DNA of 64,000 nt from assembly GCF_011290485.1 (NCBI RefSeq), contig NZ_CP048029.1, positions 1 to 64,000 on the forward strand, written 5' to 3'. The position numbers and the translations under genes are program-made. The DNA is from Caldichromatium japonicum (GTDB taxonomy: Bacteria; Pseudomonadota; Gammaproteobacteria; Chromatiales; Chromatiaceae). The first letter of the stretch is position 1; each line of letters begins with the position of its first letter. Below the pieces are notes generated by a model. It made no database searches. It was not told the DNA's origin and worked only from the letters and a program-made list of their open reading frames with translations. Below are positions 18,335 to 25,586 of this stretch, in pieces.

Positions 18335-18703
18335 CTACCAGACGCGCGGCTTGAAAGCGGGCGGATTGAGCAGCGCGATCGTTTCCCCCGATTGCCCCAG
18401 GACATAGATCCCTTCTTCAAACTGCATGGCTGCGATGGTGCCAAAGCGTTGCATGTCTGAGAAATGGGGAAAATTGCGCTTGAAATGATCCGGGCGCGCC
18501 AGATGGGTGCAGACATCCTCGACCGTAGTATTCAGCTTACATTCCACACCCACCGCCGCCCCGTTGTCGATGGCCAAGAGATTGATCCTGTTGAGAAACC
18601 GCTGTTGGTCATCGAGTGCCGTCAGTCGGCGCATGACCTGATGGACCGGTAGTCCACGCGCCCGAAAAAGCTCGGCCACTGCGATTCGAGCATATTCTCG
18701 CCC
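18335..18703 (-). pseudogene. Fragment of a DUF3782-like / PD-(D/E)XK nuclease-fold protein
   Basis: From about 18703 down, the frame reads AVAELFRARGLPVHQVMRR ... NLLAIDNGAAVGVECKLN ... HLARPDHFKRNFPHFSD ... GTIAAMQFEEGIYVLGQSGETIALLNPP. This is the C-terminal half of a family common in purple sulfur bacteria and cyanobacteria, in which a VECK motif marks a restriction-endonuclease-like fold. The usual N-terminal coiled-coil half is absent. The frame remains open to 18916, but the upstream residues (Cys, Pro and His-rich) do not look native. I treat it as a truncated remnant rather than a gene of 193 codons. Confidence 0.6.
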
Positions 18704-19179
18704 AGAAACCCTTCCGCAATTGCATTGTGTTTTTCTATGGATCGCTACGCCATGAGCACCTGATGCAAGGTTAGCGGGATAGCACTCATGGTAATAGACA
18801 GACCCGTCTAACCGATTCATGGATGGGCATGGGGGATGGAATGCTCGCAGACCGCATATATGCCGATACCAAATTGTTGAAACAATGGAGAGACTGAGCG
18901 GTAGAGCAGATGGCAAGACGCATCAGAACAATCCCCGATACCGGTTGCCTCAGCACTGCTGCTTATTATGGCAAGTGTTACTGATGACTGATGTTCGGGT
19001 TGCAACCTAAAATGGCTCAGGGCAATGGCATTGCGCACTGGCGCAATGTCACGAAACCCTCAACCAAACCAAGATTGTTACTATCGATGTCCTTGTATTG
19101 TTGATACCTCAAAACTAGATTTATAGCGCTTGATCCCCTCCGATCTGACCCTTGTTCCCGCCCTCTCAAGGAGCCAACG
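18704..19179. other. Gene-free stretch before the chemosensory operon
   Basis: About 480 bp have no credible gene. The stretch carries a perfect inverted repeat ATTGCGC-ACTG-GCGCAAT (19030-19047) that could be an operator or hairpin for the chemosensory operon, and a strong ribosome site AAGGAG (19169-19174) just before ATG 19180. No sigma-28-type promoter was recognised. Confidence 0.5.
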
Positions 19180-21097
19180 ATGGCATTGGTAGAAGAAAAA
19201 TCCCCCCCAGACCACCCAAACGACCAACTCCAATAAATCAACCCTGGCCGCAGCGCGCGAGGCCGAGGCCCAGCGCAAGCGCGCCCGCACCCTGGCCAAA
19301 CAACAACAGGTCGCTGAGCGCATCGCCGCGGCCACCGCCCAACTCGCCTCAGGGATCAATGAGGCGGCATCAGCGGCAGAGGAGCTCAAACGCGCCGCGG
19401 ATCAGATTGCATCTGGGGCCGAGGAGGCATCCGGCGCGGCCCAGGAATCGCTGCGCCTGGTCCAGGAGATGGCCAAAGGGATCGCCCTGGTTGAAAACAA
19501 TGCCAATATCACCCTTAGCAAGGGTGAGGCGCTCGTGCAAGCCGCGGCGCGGGTGCGAGAAGAGGTCAGCGTGATGGTCGGCAATGTAGTGCAGGCCGCC
19601 AATCGCCAGATCGAATCGGTCAAGATGGTCTCCGAGCTTGAAAAGCAGGCCGCTGAGATCGGCGATATCGTCAAGGCCGTGGGTCGGATCGCCGACCAGA
19701 CCAACCTCCTCGCCCTCAATGCCGCGATCGAGGCGGCGCGCGCCGGTAAACACGGCAAAGGCTTTGCGGTGGTGGCCGACGAGGTACGCACCCTGGCCGA
19801 GACCTCGGAAAAGAGCGCCAAGCAGATCTCCGAATTGATCTCCCAGATCCAGGCCGATGTCAAGGCCATTGCCAGCGGCATCAATGAATCGACCAACCTG
19901 GTGCAGGCCGAGGCGGAGAAGGGTCAGACGGTCAATACGCTCTTAGAGCAGATCGCTGTTGCTTCACATGAGGTGGTGACGGCTTCCGAACAGGTAGTCG
20001 GTGTCGCCAGGGCGGCCAATCTCGCTGCCCAGGCAATGCTGAAGAACTCCGAGACCATCGCCGCTGCCGCCGCCGAGCAGTCTGCCGCGGCCGAGGAATC
20101 CGCCAAGACGGTCGCGGAACAGGCCCATGCGCTCTCAGAATGCGAACAGGCCGCCCAGGGTCTCTCCGAGCTGGCCGAAGACCTCAAGAGCTCGACCGAT
20201 GTCACCAAGAGCGCTGAAGATGTAGCCTCAGCGGCTGAGGAGCTATCCTCGGCGGTGCAGGAGATCAACCGTGCCGCCGCCCAGATCATGACCGCGATCG
20301 AACAGATCCGGCGCGGTGCCTCAGACCAGATGCGCTCAGCGGAGGATGCGGTCAATCAAATCAAACAGGTCGAACAGGGGGTGGCGGCCTCGCTCGATGG
20401 CGGCAAGCTGGGCGTGGAAAAGGCCGAGTTCGGACGTCAAACCATCGCCGAGATCCGTTCGACCATCGCGGCCATGCTCGCTGGGACCCAGCGCTCGATT
20501 GCCATCTCTCAGGAGTGCGGCCGACAGATCGCCGATCTCCAGACCGTCGCCCGGCGGATCGACAAGATCGTCGAGGCCATCTCCATCGTCTCGATCCAGA
20601 CCAATATGCTGGCGGTCAACGGGGCGATCGAGGCAGCGCACGCTGGCGAATACGGCAAGGGCTTTGTCGTGGTCTCGACCGACATCCGCAACCTCTCACA
20701 CGACTCGGCCCAGAACGCCGACCGTATCAAGGACATGGTCAAGTCGATCCAGGACCAGATCCTGCTCGTTGCCAGCGATCTGCGCGAAATCATCGCTGCG
20801 GCCCTGGCCGAGACCGAAAAGGCCAAGGGTATCCTTGGCTTTATTGCAACTTCAGAAAACGAGGTCGCGGAGGTCCACACCGCTGCTGAGGCGATCAGGC
20901 ATGATGCAACCGAGGTCGGCACCCTGGTTGGGCAGGTCAAGATCGGCGTCGAGCAGATCTCGGCAGCGGCGATCCAGGCTGAGAGATCCGCGACTGAGGC
21001 CGCATCCGCCGCCACCCAGCAAGCGCAAGGCGCCGAGCAACTGGCTGCGGCGATCGAGGAGATCGCCTCTCTGGCGGATGAGCTGCAAAGCATGTAA
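19180..21097 (+). pseudogene. Soluble double-tipped chemoreceptor (DosM-like), frameshifted at a C7 tract
   Basis: ATG 19180 has an ideal AAGGAG seven bases upstream and reads [10 protein letters not shown], but soon stops (TAA after 18 codons). If the C7 run at 19202-19208 is read as C6, the frame continues as ...[23 protein letters not shown] and stays open to 21097, giving about 638 residues. There is no transmembrane segment and no sensory domain. Instead the protein is nearly all heptad coiled coil with two MCP hairpin tips: [20 protein letters not shown] (about 170-206) and [19 protein letters not shown] (about 467-506). This two-tip layout is that of Vibrio cholerae DosM, which bridges two cytoplasmic CheA/CheW layers. 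The N-terminus is basic ([18 protein letters not shown]). An internal ATG at 19469 would give a 542-residue product lacking about 96 residues. Confidence 0.85.
19202..19208 (+). repeat. C7 homopolymer at the receptor frameshift
   Basis: Seven consecutive C bases lie eight codons into the receptor gene. Loss of one C restores the full reading frame. Such tracts can slip in replication (phase variation) or be miscounted in sequencing. Confidence 0.85.
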
Positions 21098-21109
21098 AGG
21101 GCCGAATCC

Positions 21110-22642
21110 ATGAGCGCCGAACACTTGCAAGAGGCAGCGGTGGATGAGGAAGGCACTGAGTCGGCCGATGTCCACCAGTTCGTGACCTTCGTCGTTGGCG
21201 GTGAGGTCTTCGCCGTCGATATGGCCCCGGTGCAAGAGATCATCCGTCTGCCGGCGGTGGTGCGGGTACCTCTGGCTCCATCGTCATTGCTGGGCCTAGC
21301 CAATTTACGCGGTAAGGTGCTGCCGATCATTCTGCTGCGGCGCATCTTCGGTTTCCCGGAGCAGGCGCATGACGATGCCACCCGCGCCCTGGTGATCGAC
21401 GTTGGGCAACCTTTGGGTTTCGTAGTGGATCGGGTGGCCAGCGTTATTAGCGTCAGATCGGAACAGATCGAGCCGGTCGCCGGTATCCAAGGCACGTTCA
21501 ATAGTGAGCTTCTAACCGGCATCCTCAAGGATGTTGGCGGGTTTGCGATGGTGATGGTGCTCAACTTCGCGCGTTTGGTCGCCCAAGAGTTTGCCGAGAT
21601 CGCCCAGATCGCCAGAGGCACTGCCATGACCGGGGGCGTACTCGATAGCTCGGCAGACAATGAGGATAAAGAGGCTAGCGATGAACTTCAGTTGGTCAGC
21701 TTTGCAGTCGCGGGTCAGGAATATGCCATCGACATTACCAGCGTCCAGGAGATCGTCCAGATCCCTGAGACCATCGTCCATGTACCCAATTCGCCCACCC
21801 ATGTCCTAGGTTTGATGACTCTGCGCGAGCGCCTGCTACCGCTGGTGTCGCTGCGCAGCCTGTTTGCATTGCCAGCACGCGCACTCGATGAAAAGAGCCG
21901 GATCGTGGTCGTCGCCCTGGGGCAGGCGGCAGTAGGGATCATCACCGATAGCGTCTCTGAGGTTCTGCGCGTCCCTTTAGCCCAGGTCGATCGCATGCCT
22001 GGACTCTTGGCGCGCGAGGATGCGCTTTCGGACATTACTGAGATCTGCCGGCTCGATGGCGGCAGGCGTTTGGTTGCGATCCTGTCGGTTGACAATATGT
22101 TCAAGCATACAGTGGTTCAGGAAGCGCTCAAGACGGTGGATGGCATGAACGCAAACACCCACGATGAACAGCCAGGAGAGGACAGGAGCGATGAAGAAGA
22201 ACAGCTCGTGGTCTTTCGCCTCGCCGAAAGCGAGTTCGGGGTCCCGATCGAATCGGTACAAGAGATCGTGCGCCTCCCTGATGAACTGACGCCGGTGCCC
22301 AAGGCCCCCGCCTATGTCGAGGGGGTCATCAACCTGCGCGGGGCGGTGCTACCGGTGATCGATCAGCGCAAACGCTTGGGTCTGCCTCCGATCGAGCGCA
22401 ACGACCGCCAGCGGATCATGGTATTCGTGCTCAATGGGGTGCGCACCGGTTTCATCGTGGATACGGTCACTGAGGTCCTGAAGATCCCCAAGGCGGCGAT
22501 CGAGACCGCGCCGCGGCTGTCTGGCGAACAGGCGCGCCTGCTGGGGCGGGTGGCCAACCTCGAACAGCAGGGACGGATGATCCAGCTCATCGAGCCGGCG
22601 CATCTGATCGACACCACCGAACTCGCTGACCTGAACACCTGA
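21110..22642 (+). CDS. cheW: Triple-domain CheW scaffold protein
   Basis: CheW couples chemoreceptors to CheA. This 510-residue protein contains three CheW domains in tandem: about residues 20-175 (FVTFVVGGEVFAVDMAPVQEIIRLP), 190-330 (LVSFAVAGQEYAIDITSVQEIVQIP) and 360-500 (LVVFRLAESEFGVPIESVQEIVRLP). Each has the usual VxxVPxxPxxxxGLxxLRxxxLPxxxLR core. A typical CheW is about 160 residues with one domain, so this is a multivalent scaffold. It starts 12 bp after the receptor gene, follows it in the operon and precedes cheB. Confidence 0.92.
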   Translation: MSAEHLQEAAVDEEGTESADVHQFVTFVVGGEVFAVDMAPVQEIIRLPAVVRVPLAPSSLLGLANLRGKVLPIILLRRIFGFPEQAHDDATRALVIDVGQPLGFVVDRVASVISVRSEQIEPVAGIQGTFNSELLTGILKDVGGFAMVMVLNFARLVAQEFAEIAQIARGTAMTGGVLDSSADNEDKEASDELQLVSFAVAGQEYAIDITSVQEIVQIPETIVHVPNSPTHVLGLMTLRERLLPLVSLRSLFALPARALDEKSRIVVVALGQAAVGIITDSVSEVLRVPLAQVDRMPGLLAREDALSDITEICRLDGGRRLVAILSVDNMFKHTVVQEALKTVDGMNANTHDEQPGEDRSDEEEQLVVFRLAESEFGVPIESVQEIVRLPDELTPVPKAPAYVEGVINLRGAVLPVIDQRKRLGLPPIERNDRQRIMVFVLNGVRTGFIVDTVTEVLKIPKAAIETAPRLSGEQARLLGRVANLEQQGRMIQLIEPAHLIDTTELADLNT

Positions 22643-22646
22643 TCCC

Positions 22647-23726
22647 ATGCCGATCAGGCTCCTCATCGTCGATGACTCGGCGCTGATGCGCCGGCAATTG
22701 TCTCAGCTTTTCGAGGCGCAGAGCGATTTCATCATCCGCACCGCGCGCAATGGACGCGAAGCGGTCGAGGAAAACCGCGCATGGCTGCCCGATGTCCTGA
22801 CCCTCGACATCAATATGCCAGAGATGGACGGGCTGACAGCACTGGCGGCGATCATGGCCGAACGCCCAGTACCGGTGGTCATGGTCTCCTCGCTCACCGA
22901 GAAGGGGGCGCTGGCCACCTTCGAGGCCCTGGCCCTGGGTGCGGTCGATTACATCGCCAAACCAGGCGGGACCATCTCGCTGTCGATCGAGACGATCGAG
23001 TCCGAGCTAGTGGCCAAGGTCCGCGCGGCGGCACGGGCGCGGCTTAAATTCGGCAAAGGCTCGAGTTTGGCTGAACGCCTGCGCCGCGAACGGGAGGAAC
23101 GCCAAACTGCCAAGCCTGCCTTTGTGCGTCGCTCTCCAGCGGCTCAGGAGGCCGAGGGTCTGGTGATCATCGGGGTCTCGACCGGCGGCCCCTCGACTCT
23201 CGAGGAGATCCTGCCCCAGCTCCCCGCTGACTACCCATTCCCAATCATTGTGGCCCAGCACATGCCGGCAGCATTCACCGGCCCCTTTGCCCAACGCATG
23301 GATCAGCTCTGTGCCCTCAATGTGGTTGAGGTCAATCGGCCGCTCGAGGTCAAGCCCGGGACCATCTATCTCGGCAAAGGTGGTGCCGACGTGGTGGTGA
23401 CTGTGCGCGCCGGTCGACTGCTGGTCCTCGCCAAGCCCGAGGACCGGCGCTATCTCTGGCACCCTTCGGTCGAGGTTTTGGGACGCTCTGTGCTGGAACA
23501 TTGCGAGGTGAGCCATGTCATCGGGGTCATGCTCACCGGCATGGGCTATGATGGTGCCGATGCCTTCGCCGAGATCAAACGCCAAGGCGGGCGGACCATC
23601 GCCGAGGCCGAGGAGACCGCCGTGGTCTTTGGGATGCCGCGCGAGCTCATCGAACGCGGGGGTGCGAGCCTGATACTGCCAGCGCACCAGATCGCCGCCC
23701 AGTTGATCAACTGGGTAAACACCTAA
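22647..23726 (+). CDS. cheB: Chemoreceptor glutamate methylesterase CheB
   Basis: CheB removes methyl groups from receptor glutamates and deamidates glutamines, and is activated by phosphorylation from CheA. The 359-residue protein has a receiver domain with D54 (TLDINMPEMDG) and a C-terminal esterase domain with the catalytic triad S178 (GVSTGGPS), H205 (AQHMPAAFTG) and D302 (GMGYDGADA). All catalytic residues are present. It lies four bases after cheW in the operon. Its partner methyltransferase, cheR, is interrupted by a stop codon. Confidence 0.95.
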   Translation: MPIRLLIVDDSALMRRQLSQLFEAQSDFIIRTARNGREAVEENRAWLPDVLTLDINMPEMDGLTALAAIMAERPVPVVMVSSLTEKGALATFEALALGAVDYIAKPGGTISLSIETIESELVAKVRAAARARLKFGKGSSLAERLRREREERQTAKPAFVRRSPAAQEAEGLVIIGVSTGGPSTLEEILPQLPADYPFPIIVAQHMPAAFTGPFAQRMDQLCALNVVEVNRPLEVKPGTIYLGKGGADVVVTVRAGRLLVLAKPEDRRYLWHPSVEVLGRSVLEHCEVSHVIGVMLTGMGYDGADAFAEIKRQGGRTIAEAEETAVVFGMPRELIERGGASLILPAHQIAAQLINWVNT

Positions 23727-23739
23727 ACGGGGAGAAAGC

Positions 23740-24360
23740 ATGGGTATCGTCAAGCAGCAAACGGTTGAAAGCGTCCAACAGGATGAGCGGCGCCGCCCGC
23801 GCGATCGCGAGGGCCTGATTGCGTCACTGCGCGATCCCAATCCGGTTGCCCGCCGCTGGGCGGCGCGCGATCTGGCGGGATACCCGGAATCCGCGTCGGC
23901 CCTCGTCGAACGGCTGGCGGTGGAAGAGGATGTGAGCGTGCGCGAGGCGATCCTGCTCAGCCTTACCGAGATCGGCGATCAGACCGCGGTAAGCGGTCTC
24001 GTTCAGTGTCTCCGCAGCGAGGATGCCCATCTGCGCAACGAGGCGATCGAGGCAATGAAGCTCTTGCCCAATGCCGTGGCCCCGATCATGGCTAGGCTTT
24101 TGACTGATCCCGATCCCGATGTGCGCATCTTTGCGGTGAATATCTTGGAATCCTTGCGTCACCCGGATGTCGAGAAATGGCTGATCGAGGTCATCAGCGA
24201 AGATGAATACATCAATGTCTGCGCCACAGCCGTTGACCTTTTGGGTGAAGTCGGTACTGAGGCGGCCCTCGCACCCCTGGCATCGCTCAAGGCGCGCTTC
24301 GGCGACGAACCCTATATCGCCTTTGCCGTTGATCTGGCCCTCAAACGCATCCCGGGGTAA
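23740..24360 (+). CDS. HEAT-repeat protein of the chemosensory operon
   Basis: The 206-residue soluble protein is made of PBS-lyase/HEAT-type repeats, for example VARRWAARDLAGYPES, SVREAILLSLTEIGDQTAV, HLRNEAIEAMKLLPN, DVRIFAVNILESLRHPDV and YINVCATAVDLLGEVGTEAAL. These are protein-protein interaction modules with no catalytic residues. A HEAT protein between cheB and cheR is, as I recall, also present in V. cholerae cluster I, so it is probably a structural or adaptor component of this type of array. GGGGAG precedes the ATG. Confidence 0.85.
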   Translation: MGIVKQQTVESVQQDERRRPRDREGLIASLRDPNPVARRWAARDLAGYPESASALVERLAVEEDVSVREAILLSLTEIGDQTAVSGLVQCLRSEDAHLRNEAIEAMKLLPNAVAPIMARLLTDPDPDVRIFAVNILESLRHPDVEKWLIEVISEDEYINVCATAVDLLGEVGTEAALAPLASLKARFGDEPYIAFAVDLALKRIPG

Positions 24361-24363
24361 TCA

Positions 24364-25206
24364 TTGGCCGAAATGATGATCACCGATGAAGATTTCCAGA
24401 AGTTTCGGGAATTCTTCTATCGCAAGACCGGTATTCGCTTCGACGAGAATAAACGTTATTTTGTCGATAAAAGACTGATTGAGCGGATCGAGGCAACGGC
24501 AAGCGGCAATTTCCGCACTTACTTCAATCTGCTGCGTTTCCAGGCATCGGGCGAGGAGTTGCAAACCCTGACCAATCTGATGACGGTCAACGAGACCTAT
24601 TTCTTTCGCGAGGAATATCAATTCAAGTGTCTCGTCAATTCGCTTCTGCCAGAGATTATCGCCCGTAAAACCCCTGGCTCGCGCATCCGCATCTGGTCGA
24701 TCCCTTCTTCATCCGGCGAAGAGCCCTATTCGATCGCACTCTATCTGACCGAGTACTGACCAGGGATCGTGCACTGGGATGTCGAGTTGATCTCATCCGA
24801 CATCGATACGGACATCCTGAAAAAAGCCCGCCAAGGGCGCTATTCAGCGCGTTCGGTGCAGCATATCCCTGACTCACTGCTTAAAAAACATTTCGATCGC
24901 TTGGCCAACGGCGATTATCAGATCCACGATGATTTTCGCGAGGCGGTCGAGTTTACTCGGGTCAATCTCAATGAGCCGGCTGATACCCGTCCCTATCGTA
25001 GTTTCGATGTCATCTTCTGTCGCAATCTATTGATCTATTTCGACGATCTCTCACGTATCCGAGCGGCGGAGGTCTTTTATGATGCACTCAATCCTGGCGG
25101 ATTTATCTGTTTGGGTCATTCTGAGTCGATGAGCCGCATCTCGGCGCTCTTTCGAGTACGCAAGTTTCCGGATGCCATCGTCTATCAAAAACCGGAGGCG
25201 CGATGA
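24364..25206 (+). pseudogene. cheR: Chemoreceptor methyltransferase CheR with an in-frame TGA
   Basis: CheR methylates receptor glutamates with S-adenosylmethionine. The frame reads from TTG 24364 (CGGGG eight bases upstream; ATG codons follow at 24373 and 24376) through FREFFYRKTGIRFDENKRYFVDKRL and the SAM-binding motif SSSGEEPYSIAL to YLTEY, then TGA at 24757-24759. It continues in the same frame PGIVHWDVELISSDIDTDIL ... FDVIFCRNLLIYF ... GGFICLGHSES to 25206. CheR relatives usually have Trp at the stop position, so TGG to TGA is the single lesion in an otherwise perfect 280-residue gene. It may be a recent nonsense mutation, a read-through stop or a base-call error. Confidence 0.88.
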
Positions 25207-25586
25207 TGCAACAGGCGCGCATTCTCATCGTCGATGACGCGGCGACCGTACGGCTCTATCACCGCACCATCCTCGAAGAGGCAGGATTTGCAGTGGAGGA
25301 GGCGGTCAATGGGATCGAGGCGCTTGAGCGGGCACTGCTCCAGCCCTTCGATCTCTATCTGGTCGATATCAATATGCCCAAGCTCGATGGCTATGGCTTT
25401 TTGCGCGAGCTCAGAGGCCAGGATCTACCCCAAGTCCCAGCGATCATGATCTCGACCGAAGCGAAGTCCCAGGATCAACACCTAGCCTATATCGCCGGTG
25501 CCAATTATTACCTGATCAAGCCGATCAAACCGCGCGAGCTCATCCTGGCCTGTCGGATCCTGCTTGGATATGGAGGGTCGGCATGA
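25203..25586 (+). CDS. cheY: CheY-like single-domain response regulator
   Basis: The 127-residue receiver domain has acidic pocket DD (11-12), phospho-acceptor D55 (LVDINMPKLDG), Thr/Ser switch IMISTEAKS and Lys in YYLIKPIKP. There is no output domain, so it acts as a diffusible phospho-signal or phosphate sink. Its ATG overlaps the TGA of cheR (ATGA) and its own stop overlaps the cheA start. Its translation is therefore probably coupled to cheR and could be reduced by the internal cheR stop. Confidence 0.93.
   Translation: MMQQARILIVDDAATVRLYHRTILEEAGFAVEEAVNGIEALERALLQPFDLYLVDINMPKLDGYGFLRELRGQDLPQVPAIMISTEAKSQDQHLAYIAGANYYLIKPIKPRELILACRILLGYGGSA

Noticed and set aside
20509-21660. A 383-codon minus-strand frame opposite the receptor and cheW genes
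   Set aside because: It is rich in Ser, Ala, Thr and Ile in a pattern produced by the complement of coiled-coil codons, has no ribosome site and overlaps well-supported genes.
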